Counted from the stretch's first letter, positions 15,028 to 24,172 are shown. The stretch is 58,924 nucleotides of DNA from a virus (IMGVR_UViG_3300042475_004926:1-58924); one strand, 5' to 3'. Numbers and translations: made by a program. Notes: generated by a model not told the origin, from the sequence alone.

Positions 15028-15879
15028 CTATTTAGTTAAAGAACCACCAGTTGCTTTCAAAATCTCAGGCATTGTTCGGAGTTTTCCTAACGGTAATCCT
15101 TTGGGTTGAGACGGGGTTATTGCTGGACTGTCAGGGGACTTACGAATTGTGAAGTCGATGTCCACCCCAGAGAACCATGCTACTGATGCGGGGAGGTCGT
15201 ATATCCCCACTGAATAGCAGAACATCGCACGAGTCCAGAGGTGGGCAATCTGGAAGGCCAAGCAAAACCTCGCTGAATCTTCTTTCTTTACGATATAACG
15301 GTACTCGTCGTGAATCGTGATACATAGGCGGGCGTTAATATTGTACTCTCGACATAGATAGGATGTGGCGGTTAGACAGAGGTGCATGAAGTCTACACCA
15401 CTGCTCTGGACGCACCAGTTCACTTTGCTGGTTAGGAAATCTCTTTTACCAGTGAAGCGGGGGTGCAAAGCGTCACTTAAGGTTCTCCCTAAAGCGGGGG
15501 TTCGGGGGTCGCTGGAGGTAGCAACCCTTTCCATTTCATTGAACATTGTAGACTCGCTACCCAATTTCCATTGTCCTTCAATTTTCTTCCCCTTGGTTTT
15601 GGTGAACATCTCTGAGGCAATCTGTTTAGCCTGAGAGGAAGTCAAAGATTTTCGGAACTGTCTCAGATAATTAGTCATCGCAGTTAACCCGGCTCCATAT
15701 CTCCGGCTGTAGACCGAAATTTTTGCCTCATCTCTGGTCACACCCAGCAATTTTGCGGTCATTGAATGGACATCACTGCCATCCTCCTTGCGCCCCGCTA
15801 GGGTTTGGAAACTGGCAGGGGTTCCCCCAATAAGCCCTACCTTTGAATCACCAAATAAGTCGGATAACCATAACTCTTG
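15028..15879 (-). CDS. POLG-type DNA polymerase, 3' exon (palm, fingers, C-terminus)
   Basis: 283 residues continuing the reading frame of 16778-18652 once a group I intron is removed. It begins QELWLSDLFGD, the second half of polymerase motif A. Motif B is present as R-x3-K-x3-Y-x3-YG in RDEAKISVYSRRYGAGL, and motif C as ITIHDEYRYIV. The end (LPASVAWFSGVDID, then TPSQP, then a GGSLTK tail) follows mitochondrial DNA polymerase gamma almost step by step. The 3-residue HDE and flanking segments are POLG-like rather than T7- or PolI-like. Translated alone it would lack the first catalytic Asp. Confidence 0.93.
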   Translation of the reverse strand, partial: QELWLSDLFGDSKVGLIGGTPASFQTLAGRKEDGSDVHSMTAKLLGVTRDEAKISVYSRRYGAGLTAMTNYLRQFRKSLTSSQAKQIASEMFTKTKGKKIEGQWKLGSESTMFNEMERVATSSDPRTPALGRTLSDALHPRFTGKRDFLTSKVNWCVQSSGVDFMHLCLTATSYLCREYNINARLCITIHDEYRYIVKKEDSARFCLAFQIAHLWTRAMFCYSVGIYDLPASVAWFSGVDIDFTIRKSPDSPAITPSQPKGLPLGKLRTMPEILKATGGSLTK

Positions 15880-16777
15880 CATTTGTATTACGAATAGCCC
15901 GCTTCCGACTATTCTCTGTAAGTTTCCCTACAGATTTGACTATATCTTCACGGTTTCCCGTGTCCCCCATTTCGAGCTTGCTTAAGCCCTACGATACTAG
16001 GCCTTTAGACTTTAAGAGTTTGTGGTACAGCTTACCTCTCTTTATACATGAGACTGTATTTTGGCTAACAGAGTATTTCTCGGCTATACCAGATTGAGTC
16101 CCATCATCCAAAAAGATTTCTATAACTTCCTTATCCTCTAGTTTATTGAGCTTTTCTCTAGTCGATGAAGATTCCTGTACAACCTTTCCCACCGTGACAC
16201 CTGAAACTCCCACTAGCTTTCCTATCCGAACGTTAGATAATCCTTGGGCTTTAAGTTCCAATACCCTATCTTTAATACGTTCTCTTGTTTCAGCAAATTG
16301 GTTTATACCTTTCATTCTTCTGACCTTTCTTCCCTCTCCCTTCAAAACAAAATCCATGCGGTTATTGTGAGAGTAGGTACACCATTCTAAGTTATCAAGA
16401 CAATTATTAGTTTTGCAGTCGTCTATGTGGTGAACTACTGGGAACCCTTCAGGGTTTGGTAAAAAAGCGAAAGCAACTAATCGGTGTATGGTTTTCTTAG
16501 ACCATTTACCATTGTCATCTTTGACGGTCACTCGGTAGTAACCCCACTTATCTGGTACAGGCTTCAGGTATTTTTGTGTTAGGTGGGAGTAGATACGACC
16601 CGTTTTAGAGGCACTGTAGTATCTAAAACCGGGGATTGTAGCTAGGCTTTCCTGCTGATTGTCCATAACCTTTAACTTTTTAAACGCTACCCTAATTGTA
16701 TCCTAAAAGGGTCGTGGTGTAAAGGCTTAACTGGATTTTCCAGCAGTTAAAGGGATTTAACGACAGCCATTGTGTTA
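15880..16777 (-). other. Group I intron in polymerase motif A
   Basis: 898 nt separating GADVDS from QELW. The 5' exon ends GACAGU and the intron has GCUGUC at 16767-16762, which pairs perfectly with it to form P1 with a U-G wobble at the splice site. The last intron base is G (15880). AAGATATAGTC (15948-15938), typical of the 3' strand of P7, follows an ACGGGAAACCGT hairpin. The TAA at the 5' splice site stops translation of unspliced RNA. An HNH gene occupies 15989-16666. Confidence 0.88.
15989..16666 (-). CDS. Intron-encoded HNH homing endonuclease
   Basis: 225 residues. N-terminal NUMOD4-like segment (IPGFRYYSASKTGRIYSHLTQKYLKP), then an HNH domain (IHRLVAFAFLPNPEGFPVVHHIDDCKTNNCLDNLEWCTYSHNN, with HH, N and N in the usual places), then two helix-turn-helix units (LSNVRIGKLVGVSGVTVGKVV and SGIAEKYSVSQNTVSCIKRG) for DNA binding. 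It lies wholly inside the group I intron and should cut intron-less polymerase alleles at motif A to spread the intron. Confidence 0.9.
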   Translation of the reverse strand: MDNQQESLATIPGFRYYSASKTGRIYSHLTQKYLKPVPDKWGYYRVTVKDDNGKWSKKTIHRLVAFAFLPNPEGFPVVHHIDDCKTNNCLDNLEWCTYSHNNRMDFVLKGEGRKVRRMKGINQFAETRERIKDRVLELKAQGLSNVRIGKLVGVSGVTVGKVVQESSSTREKLNKLEDKEVIEIFLDDGTQSGIAEKYSVSQNTVSCIKRGKLYHKLLKSKGLVS

Positions 16778-18652
16778 ACTGTCAACATCAGCACCGATTT
16801 GCAAATAACCTTCAGGAATCCGAATTGTGGTTTTAATCTCGCTTCCTATACGGTTCTTTTTGCTGTTAGATGCTGTCAACCAAGTGCTTTCTACTGCCCG
16901 TCCCGTGACTGTCCCTGCTACCACCATCTGGGGAATAATATATCCCGTTTGGTTGTCTTTGTTCATCACAACAAACTGGGATTTTACCCGACTTTGTACT
17001 GATACCCAGTACGAACAGGAAATTGCCGCTTCAAGAGCTTGTTTTGCTTCAGGGAAATCAGAGTTTAGCACCCCTTTCTCCATTTCAGCTAAGTAATCTT
17101 TGGATAGCGGGCAACCCACATTTGAGTCATCCCCGTCTTTATGGGGTATAGGGTAGTACACCTTAGTCGCTACAGTTTCCCCCACTTCTTCCCCAACATC
17201 ATTTAGATAAATAGGGTCTAAATTGGATTCGACTTCTTCCCCAACTGGTGTCACAAAGCCCCATTTTCTTTTGGGATGGTGGTAGAGTGGGTAGTCAAAC
17301 CATTTTAAACGAAGTAAGTAAGGAGTACACTGGGTTTTCACCGTTAGATTGATTTTTTCCCCCTTAAATAGTTTCCGATACCACTCTGGCTTATCCTTCA
17401 TGATTTTTGCCCGGGAAGAAGGCATAGTCCAATCCAGATTACATAACCACGGGTCTAGTTTGGGGTCAAGACTCCCGTTTAAGAATCCCTCAACCGCTTC
17501 ATCTGTCAATAGACGCAAATGTTTCTCAACACGGGTTTTTTCTTCAACAAATTTACTTTCGGCTCTGTCTATATAACCGAACCACGATTCACGGGTAATA
17601 GGCAGGATAGCCGTACCCATTTCTAGCATCCCAAAGAAAGTCACGTTAGATGGGCATTTTTCCCGAAATCTTGCCCACAATAGCTTATAAAGTTTGAAGG
17701 TAATCTCAGTGTCTTTCACACAATAGTCAGCTAATTGTTGAAAGCGGTTTCGGATTTCCAATAGAGTTCCAGTAACAAAATAGTCTCGGTCGTCTTTGGA
17801 CATTTCGACACCCAGGTACAACCGAGCGGCATCTTTTAATGAATTACCAGAGCTAACATCAAGCCATGCAGAGGCATAATCTAATCTAGCGTCCTCACCA
17901 TTAGCTTTTGCTTTGGCATTTTTTATGCTCAGTGGACGTTGTTTAGAAGAAAGCCCCCCCACGCATTGGTGCATGGACATGACATCCCAAAATCGGAGTC
18001 CACCTAACTCTAGGCTATAGGGTTCTAAAGTTCTCTGCCGGTCGTACTGTATATTCCACCCAGCTACCAGTTTAGGGCTATTTCCTAGTGGACAGAGGAC
18101 ATCACTGCCGTCTGTTGCCAACTTCGGACTAACCCAAAAGTACCAAGCTACTGGTGAGACAGCACTAGCCATCACAGGGTAATTTGAACTTCTTACAGCA
18201 ACTTCCACGTCATACACCAGTCCATCTTCTGCTGGGTACGGAACGGGGTAGGGTTCTTCACCTGGTTCATAGCACGTCCAACCTGGACGTAACAGAATTT
18301 CGGGGGGTCTCGCTGGAATAACGGCTCTGGCCATTTGTTCTGCGATAGATAAATAAGGTTGGGCTTGGGATTCTGCTATTTTATTGAAATGTTCTTCCAG
18401 GTCTGCCCCCTGGAGTGGGGGTAACTCAAATTCAATGTCTTCTGGTACATCGACTTCCACATTATCCAGTCCAAATCGGGCTAATTCAGCTTTAGCCAAT
18501 TTAACACTACCGGCGAAGGGCTTTTGACGTTCCCCGCCGAATAGTTGCTTCCGCATGGATTCAGGGATAAGTGGGATTCCTACTTCGTTTAACCTTGGCA
18601 TTAGACCGTTATAAAAATGTTTACTTTGACTAACATTGATTTCTTGCTTCAC
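16778..18652 (-). CDS. POLG-type DNA polymerase, 5' exon (exonuclease, spacer, start of palm)
   Basis: 625 residues. The start, NEVGIPLIPESMRKQLFGG, matches the N-terminal domain of polymerase gamma. Proofreading exonuclease motifs are intact: D148-V-E150 in LVYDVEVA, N/D in GWNIQYDRQ (D204), and Y310-x3-D314 in DYCVKDTEI. MSMHQCVGGLSS and FFGMLEMG are POLG hallmarks. Near the end are PHKDGDDSNVGCPLSKDYL, then AGTVTGRAVESTWLTASN and GADVDS with the catalytic Asp (D622). The spliced product would be about 908 residues against 1239 in human POLG. The GTG start lies in the micro-ORF of a leader cassette. Confidence 0.95.
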
Positions 18653-18816
18653 AGTGGGTAAGACGGCTTAACTCCACTCCACAAGCTAACACGAGCTAAC
18701 TGCCCGCTTTTCCCTAGTTAAAGGGGGGTTTAACCCTGATTGATTAAGCTTGGTTCTCACTTAACCAGTTTTTGTTGGGTTAACCCCAGTATAACAGAGG
18801 GTGTGGCAGATGTCAA
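18628..18816 (-). promoter_or_regulatory. Promoter-leader cassette driving the polymerase
   Basis: TTGACA-17-TATACT at 18788-18816, GGGTTAACCC at about +1, then the conserved leader. Here the leader micro-ORF (MKQEINV) does not stop but runs on as the polymerase N-terminus. The stop codon TGA of the upstream gene lies inside the -35 hexamer. Confidence 0.85.
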
Positions 18817-18968
18817 GGGGTTCCAGTATTAGAAATTGTTATTACTTTGGGGGGGCTTGGGGCGGTGATAAGTTTTTCTGATTGTAGAACCCATACAAGA
18901 CCTACTGCCCCTACCAGTGCCAAACTTTTTAGCACGTTGACCATGCTTGGAACTTTAGTGCTTAACAT
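18813..18968 (-). CDS. 51-residue single-span membrane protein
   Basis: Starts MLSTKVPSM behind ACGGAAAA; hydrophobic helix VLKSLALVGAVGLVWVL and a short polar tail. The longer frame begins inside the upstream gene and is rejected. Its TGA stop overlaps the polymerase promoter. Function unknown. Confidence 0.5.
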   Translation of the reverse strand: MLSTKVPSMVNVLKSLALVGAVGLVWVLQSEKLITAPSPPKVITISNTGTP

Positions 18969-18993
18969 TTTTCCGTAATTAAAGACTTTCACT

Positions 18994-19545
18994 TTAATCT
19001 TGGGTGGTTTCAGTTTCTTTTGGTAGTTCACCACCATAGAGTCGTCTTAACTTCTCCCCTAAGACTTTTTTTGTGACGGGGTGAATGAACCGTGACTCCG
19101 TTAAGCTCATTGAATTTGCTGTTTCTACTTCTATTTTCAGTTGTATGACCTCAAATATGTATTTGTCCGTTGTTTGTTTTCTGGCAAATGCCCCATATTT
19201 AGTCGGGCAGGGTCTGCTAATCACCCAATTCTGGTACTCCAAGAGTTTTTTAATTAGCGGTTTAAGTATCAGACAGTAGGGTTCTATGTCTTCTAGGACA
19301 TCTGCCGCATTCTGATACCTTACAAACAGCTTAAACTGTTTACTCCTTTTTTTCTTCGTTACCGTTCCTCCGATATAACTCTGCATTAGATACAGGTAAT
19401 CCGCACTCTTATGGTAAAGCTCTATGCTGGGGTAGACAATATCTCTAGCTGTTTCTACAGTTAAACCTACCGATGCTTTTGCCTCAATTACCCCCGCTAC
19501 ATACGCTACGACAACTGGTGGATGATTCTTTAATATTGATAACAT
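18994..19545 (-). CDS. LAGLIDADG-like protein, probable free-standing homing endonuclease
   Basis: 183 residues. VVAYVAGVIEAKASVGLTVE resembles a LAGLIDADG helix and the strand after it, with E in place of the usual D-G; basic segments (GGTVTKKKRSKQFKLFVRY) fit the family's DNA-binding strands. Only one clear LAGLIDADG helix, so it would act as a dimer if active. It sits just upstream of the intron-bearing polymerase, a common position for homing endonucleases. The E/K residues in the motif leave activity uncertain. Confidence 0.6.
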   Translation of the reverse strand: MLSILKNHPPVVVAYVAGVIEAKASVGLTVETARDIVYPSIELYHKSADYLYLMQSYIGGTVTKKKRSKQFKLFVRYQNAADVLEDIEPYCLILKPLIKKLLEYQNWVISRPCPTKYGAFARKQTTDKYIFEVIQLKIEVETANSMSLTESRFIHPVTKKVLGEKLRRLYGGELPKETETTQD

Positions 19546-20036
19546 TTTGCTAACTTTGGGTTAAACCCTACATCGAATATCTTACTTAATCTTACCATAC
19601 TTTCGTTCCAGGATAGACTCTCCCCATTTACTTCCTTACAGGGTACAAGGACTCCCTTTGACCAATACCCGTTGGCATTGTGACAGGTTTTAATAGGGTA
19701 TCTGCTTTTCCAATGTTCTATTTTACTTCTTAGATAGTCAGGTGTTGTGAATAATAGATTGTCCCCGCAAACCAGAACTAACCGGTCTGCTTGGCAACTT
19801 ATCACCCAACCCAACTTGTCTTGGGGTAATTCTATCTCTAAATAAAAGTTTCGGGTCTGTTTAGCTTTGAAGTCACTCTTTATTTCTAAGGAGTATTCCC
19901 CCACAAAACAATCTATCCCCCTTCTTTGGTCAACCATCTCCGCCAATTTGAGAGGTTTTCCTAACCCCTCAAGCATCTGGATTACCCGTTGCTCAACGGC
20001 TTGACCTTTTTTAAGCTGTTCTTGAAAAGTGTACAT
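19530..20036 (-). CDS. PD-(D/E)XK-fold nuclease
   Basis: 168 residues. GQAVEQRVIQMLEGLG supplies the first Glu helix; RRGIDCFVGEYSLEIKSD supplies D and E-x-K of the PD-(D/E)XK active site; strands follow (LGWVISCQADRLVLVC). The layout resembles small restriction-like and homing nucleases such as those of cyanobacterial introns, but I cannot tell homing from DNA processing. It overlaps the LAGLIDADG-like gene by 16 nt, so they are co-translated. Confidence 0.65.
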   Translation of the reverse strand: MYTFQEQLKKGQAVEQRVIQMLEGLGKPLKLAEMVDQRRGIDCFVGEYSLEIKSDFKAKQTRNFYLEIELPQDKLGWVISCQADRLVLVCGDNLLFTTPDYLRSKIEHWKSRYPIKTCHNANGYWSKGVLVPCKEVNGESLSWNESMVRLSKIFDVGFNPKLAKCYQY

Positions 20037-20040
20037 TATG

Positions 20041-20607
20041 CTAACTCAGGGCTACAATGGTTGAACCGAAATTGTCAGAAATAAACGTCAGTAGGTCTGC
20101 TCTATTTTTCTGTCCTGCTATTAGGTTTTTTTCTATGTCGAACATGGCCAAGGTTCCATGGTGAAGTAGCCATTTATCAAGCAAATCCGCCTTAGAGACT
20201 TTGAACACCCTTACATACTCTTCGTAATTTCCCCCCAATATTAAACTTTGGCACAGAACGTAGGCATGGTAATTTTTTAACAGGAACGCCGATAGCTCAT
20301 AATTCGAGCTAAAATTGTACCCTACATAGTAAACACTACCTTCGACTTCTAAGGGTAAAACCTCATACCACCCTCTTGTCTCCTCTAAGGGGTAACAACG
20401 GTTACGCCAGTCAAAATATTTTTCTGCAACTGTTTTATAACCTATCCCCACTAATGTTTCTATGGTATCACTATACAGTGATAGTTTTCCCACTAATGGC
20501 ATTTGTGCTTCTTGTAGAGTTTTCAGGAAAGTTTCAAACTCTCCCCCTATTAGCATCTCTGTTAGAATTACGATTCTTTCTGTCTCTTCGTCAAATATTG
20601 GTTCCAT
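20041..20607 (-). CDS. Protein of unknown function
   Basis: 188 residues, largely helical, acidic, no motif recognised. It is the first gene after the promoter at 20639 and lies 4 nt ahead of the PD-(D/E)XK gene. Its 5' leader is a 10-bp hairpin (ATAGAGTTGT...ACAACTCTAT, 20613-20640) ending close to the ATG, which might limit expression. Confidence 0.6.
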   Translation of the reverse strand: MEPIFDEETERIVILTEMLIGGEFETFLKTLQEAQMPLVGKLSLYSDTIETLVGIGYKTVAEKYFDWRNRCYPLEETRGWYEVLPLEVEGSVYYVGYNFSSNYELSAFLLKNYHAYVLCQSLILGGNYEEYVRVFKVSKADLLDKWLLHHGTLAMFDIEKNLIAGQKNRADLLTFISDNFGSTIVALS

Positions 20608-20638
20608 AAAATATAGAGTTGTTTTTCTTTACAACTCT

Positions 20639-20667
20639 ATATTATCTAATTTTTCACTTTCTGTCAA
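20639..20667 (-). promoter_or_regulatory. Promoter for the 20607-18994 unit
   Basis: TTGACA, 17-nt spacer, TAATAT on the minus strand; transcription would start in the 10-bp leader hairpin. Confidence 0.7.
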
Positions 20668-20680
20668 TAGGTGTTTTCAC

Positions 20681-21370
20681 CTATTTTTGTATGGTTTTCA
20701 CTATCCTGTCCACTATTTCCATCGGTTCTAACTGAGGATTAACTATTTCCAGCACTTTTCCTGAATTATGGTCACAGCACATACGATAGCTTACTAGCTT
20801 TTGGTATTCTTCGTATTCCGCTATTAGTGCTTCTTTGAATCTAGGGGTTAGCTCCTCATACCCCCGACCCCTTCCCTGTATTCGGGATACCAAAAACTCA
20901 AACGGGGGGTTTAAAAATACCCTTAAAGTTTCTTTGGGGTAATCGTGCGGGTTATGCCCCTGAAGTGCGCTGGATACCACAATCATCCTTTCTTCCCCTA
21001 AGTAGTAGTCCGAGGCGTAGATGGATTTAATGTCTTCAAAAGTGGTGTCTTGGATTACGTTGAACCCCTTTTCCCACCAGAATCGTCCTACCATTAGTTG
21101 TGTTTTAGCGTTTTGGAGTTGTAACTCGCTTAAATGTATTGCCTCTTTCGACTTTGGCTCTGGGTTAAGAGGTATATAGGGGTTATTCTCCCACAACTCT
21201 GGCACTATTTGGGTCATTCTTTGCCACATTCCTAGTGCGTTCAAGGGGGTTCTTAAGCTTTCTACCAAAGTGCTTTTTCCTGAACCCCTTAGCCCTGAGA
21301 TTACGATGTACTGTTGGGCTATAGGATTTTCACTAACTCTCACGGGGGTTACAAGTTTTAGTTTTCTCAT
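20681..21370 (-). CDS. Deoxynucleoside kinase family protein
   Basis: 229 residues. Walker A is GLRGSGKST; QDTTFEDIKSIYASDY corresponds to the D-R-(T/S)-IYED region that binds the base; RIQGRGRGYEELTP matches the R-I--RGR-YE lid of the dCK/dGK/dNK family. It phosphorylates deoxynucleosides for the dNTP pool. The usual catalytic E-R-S is changed, so substrate and activity need testing. It is followed by a promoter and read with the helicase upstream (15 nt apart). Confidence 0.75.
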   Translation of the reverse strand: MRKLKLVTPVRVSENPIAQQYIVISGLRGSGKSTLVESLRTPLNALGMWQRMTQIVPELWENNPYIPLNPEPKSKEAIHLSELQLQNAKTQLMVGRFWWEKGFNVIQDTTFEDIKSIYASDYYLGEERMIVVSSALQGHNPHDYPKETLRVFLNPPFEFLVSRIQGRGRGYEELTPRFKEALIAEYEEYQKLVSYRMCCDHNSGKVLEIVNPQLEPMEIVDRIVKTIQK

Positions 21371-21385
21371 CCTTAATTCTCTCCT

Positions 21386-22984
21386 TTATTTTTTGATGTA
21401 GACTTGTTTTTTAGCTCTGGTTACTGCCACATAAAGCAGTTTCTTCCAGTTTGGGGCTGAATAAATGTCCTCTCCATCTACGAACACTGTGTCCCATCCA
21501 GAGCCTTGCGATTTATACACGGTAATCGCATTGTTATAACTCCAGTGATAGGTCAGGAAACATAGGTTTTGCCATTCTTTATAAGCACCGTACAGTGCTT
21601 TACAATTTTTTTGCAAAACATTTCCAATTGCAATTACTTCGTCTTTGTACTGTGTCTCTATAAAATCCAGAATTTCTGAAGCTAATTCCTCTATGTCCAT
21701 ATTTCGGTCATACCCCGATTTTCCAGTAATCATTTCTTGTACTCGGTAAAGCACGTTCGTTACAAACTGTATGTCTTCCTGAATACTTTTTGAACGATTT
21801 AAAGTGTCCACCATTTGTTCATGTTTTGATGGGTCAACAAAAATCAATCTCCATGCCGCAGGTCTGTCTAATGACCGCACTTCGGTATCCCAGACTTCAA
21901 CAGGATAGTTTTTCCGTTGCTGGAAGTTTAAAGTGAAATCCACCACTTCTTTTGCATCGAATATATCCAAGCCTTTTTCAGGCAGGGGGTCGCAAAAGTA
22001 TTTTACAGTTTTTTGACTGAATACGACTTCCACTTCTTCTCCATTGGTAAAGGATATTTTTCGCACTTGGCCGTTTTCAAACTTTTGGTAGAGATTTCTT
22101 TTTAGGGATAATAACTGCTCCCCACTTGAAAATGGTTTGTCATCGATTCCCCGTAAAGCTCGGATTAGGTTATTATAGCTACAGACTTTTTCGTTTCTGT
22201 GTGCTAGAACCTTATATTCCTTTTGGGCTAACGCATATTCTCTGATTTTTCCGAACCAATCTCCTTCCGATAGAAGAAAGACATTGTGATACTTTTCTTC
22301 AAGTTCCTCCTGCGTGGACAGTATATGCTCCAATGTTGGTTTTTCAGGAGTTTGGACTTTGATTAACTTTCTAAGGTAATCGGCTACCTTTAAAGCCCCA
22401 GCATCAAATCTCACTACCTGTTCTAGTATTGAAGAACTTTTAATCCTGAACACTGAGCTTGGTTTTTTACCAGGTGGGGGTAGTTGACACTCATCTCCCA
22501 CCCATAGGATTTTCGATTTTATTTCTGTTGCCTTTTGTCGGATTTTTGTTTCGATTTCCAAATCTAAAACAGATACTTCGTCTACAATTATTAAGTCGTA
22601 GGTGTTATCCATTTTTGTAGACCCAGTATCCAGTATTTGGCTTTCCGAGTCTCTGATGACTCTGGAACCTTTTACCTTGTAGTTTCCCCCAGTTTCTTGA
22701 ACTACCAGCCCTAGAATGGCATGGATAGTTGACACATCCGCCTGAAAGGTTAATTTTTCTTTCAATACTTTGGCCGCCTTGTTTGTCGGGGCGAGCATCA
22801 CCACCTTGATTTCAGGGTGCAATGAAATCCAGTGCGCTATAAGCGTGGATTTTCCAGTACCCGCCGCACCGATTAGCAGATGCTCTCGTTTATTTAACCC
22901 CATTCTCCACCAGGTTTCTAGTTCCTTTGTGGCCATAGCTTGGTCATTGGTAAATGTTTGGACTGATGGGGTTAATTGGGTCAT
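21386..22984 (-). CDS. SF1B DNA helicase (RecD/Dda-like)
   Basis: 532 residues. Motif I is GAAGTGKST, Ia is APTNKAAKVL, motif II is IVDEVSVLD, motif III is WVGDECQLPP, and motifs V-VI are YKSQGSGWDTVFVD and LYVAVTRAKK. This order and the UvrD_C_2-type ending are those of Dda/RecD2, 5'-3' helicases. It probably works at the replication fork or in recombination with the POLG-type polymerase. Driven by the cassette promoter at 23011. Confidence 0.9.
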   Translation of the reverse strand: MTQLTPSVQTFTNDQAMATKELETWWRMGLNKREHLLIGAAGTGKSTLIAHWISLHPEIKVVMLAPTNKAAKVLKEKLTFQADVSTIHAILGLVVQETGGNYKVKGSRVIRDSESQILDTGSTKMDNTYDLIIVDEVSVLDLEIETKIRQKATEIKSKILWVGDECQLPPPGKKPSSVFRIKSSSILEQVVRFDAGALKVADYLRKLIKVQTPEKPTLEHILSTQEELEEKYHNVFLLSEGDWFGKIREYALAQKEYKVLAHRNEKVCSYNNLIRALRGIDDKPFSSGEQLLSLKRNLYQKFENGQVRKISFTNGEEVEVVFSQKTVKYFCDPLPEKGLDIFDAKEVVDFTLNFQQRKNYPVEVWDTEVRSLDRPAAWRLIFVDPSKHEQMVDTLNRSKSIQEDIQFVTNVLYRVQEMITGKSGYDRNMDIEELASEILDFIETQYKDEVIAIGNVLQKNCKALYGAYKEWQNLCFLTYHWSYNNAITVYKSQGSGWDTVFVDGEDIYSAPNWKKLLYVAVTRAKKQVYIKK

Positions 22985-23010
22985 AGTTGTTACTTGAAAT
23001 GGTTGAATCC

Positions 23011-23135
23011 AGTATATCAGAGAGTAGATTAGGTGTCAAGGGGTTTAGAAAAAACTTTTAGACTTTAACCTTAGTAGAAAACTACCGAAAATGTTAATAA
23101 ATATCAACAAGGGTGGGTCTAAAACAGAACCCTGT
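23011..23135 (-). promoter_or_regulatory. Cassette copy 5 (promoter and upstream part, no leader)
   Basis: TTGACA-17-TATACT at 23011-23039, preceded by the conserved upstream part (CTAC/GTAG hairpin and TGTTGATA...TATTAACA inverted repeat). The leader is replaced by 27 nt ahead of the helicase ATG. Confidence 0.85.
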
Positions 23136-23155
23136 TTTGACAATGTGGAACTTAA

Positions 23156-24172
23156 TTAGTCCTTTTGTTTTAATAAAAACTGGTTGGATATTGCTTTGAA
23201 GGAGGTGTATTCTCCCTTAAAGCTTCTATAAACCAAACCTTCTCGTTTAGACTGTGGGTTAAGCACGGAAGAGCCATCTGCCGCTTGGATTAGCTCGTCT
23301 ACATTGGGGGGTAGGGTAGCAAACTCCTCTAGTAGGGGGACGGTATCAATACCTGCCTTTTTTAGCATACTCAGATAAGGGGCTTTGAAAATATCAAGAC
23401 GTTCCCCCGTATCAAGATTGATTAGGTTAAACACAAATAGCTGATGCTGTCCCAGTTTATAAGGGTTTCCTTGGATTTTGCCTCCCACAATTTCCCCTTG
23501 TAAGGCGGCATTAAAAGGCAGGGAGAGTAAAAAATCTTTAACCTTGTATTTATGGTAAGTCATCCAATATACGTTACCCTCAGTCTCCTTAAGCTCTAAA
23601 TTACGAGAGCATACACCATGTTCGTCATTTTGACGGTAAGCCGAAAAGCTAGTCCCGTCTAGTTTTTCAGTCACGGTGTAGGTTTTTTCGGATAAACTGG
23701 AATACTGGCTTTTTAGGTTTTGGATGCGTTCTTCATCCGTTTTAGGGAGGAAGCTGGGGAAATTACCCTTAGCATCACCTCCTAATGAAGCACTAACGGG
23801 GGGTTCCCATTTTTTAACCCCTAGACGGTCAGACAAGTCAAAACCTACGGGGAGATACTCTGAACCAGAGAGTAGCTTGTAAAGAGGCAAAGCTAACCCT
23901 TGGCTAATTTGCCCTCTTAACTTTAAGGTTTTAATGCGAAACCCCTTCTCACCCGTTGCAAGAGTTTTAAAACTAGAACTTCGCAAAAACTCATAAATAG
24001 GTAATTCGGGCAAAAAGGAATCAATTTCAAAGTAAACACACTGGTCTCCTACTTTAAATTCACCTTTCTTTACTGCTACTTTCCATCCCTTAATGTGAGC
24101 TAGTTCAATAGCGGCGGCATCGGGGATGGGGGAAAGATTTTCAATAACTTCGAGGCTGGCTAGTTTACGCAT
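23156..24172 (-). CDS. RNA ligase, Rnl5/DraRnl (TIGR02306) type
   Basis: 338 residues. The N-terminal part (ASLEVIENLSPIPDAAAIELAHIKGWKVAVKKGEFKVGDQCVYFEIDSFLP) is the OB-like domain found before the ligase core in the Deinococcus DraRnl family. The nucleotidyltransferase motif I is EKLDGTSF with the AMP-accepting Lys; later EIVGG and EGLVYR match motifs III/IIIa and IV; FKAIS gives motif V. It seals nicked or broken RNA, perhaps repairing tRNA cut by host defence. The neighbouring strand orientation suggests co-transcription with the methyltransferases upstream. Confidence 0.88.
   Translation of the reverse strand: MRKLASLEVIENLSPIPDAAAIELAHIKGWKVAVKKGEFKVGDQCVYFEIDSFLPELPIYEFLRSSSFKTLATGEKGFRIKTLKLRGQISQGLALPLYKLLSGSEYLPVGFDLSDRLGVKKWEPPVSASLGGDAKGNFPSFLPKTDEERIQNLKSQYSSLSEKTYTVTEKLDGTSFSAYRQNDEHGVCSRNLELKETEGNVYWMTYHKYKVKDFLLSLPFNAALQGEIVGGKIQGNPYKLGQHQLFVFNLINLDTGERLDIFKAPYLSMLKKAGIDTVPLLEEFATLPPNVDELIQAADGSSVLNPQSKREGLVYRSFKGEYTSFKAISNQFLLKQKD

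Noticed and set aside
15880-15988. Possibility that the polymerase is simply broken by a frameshift or stop
   Set aside because: The P1 pairing, terminal G, P7-like motif and HNH gene together explain the gap as a group I intron.
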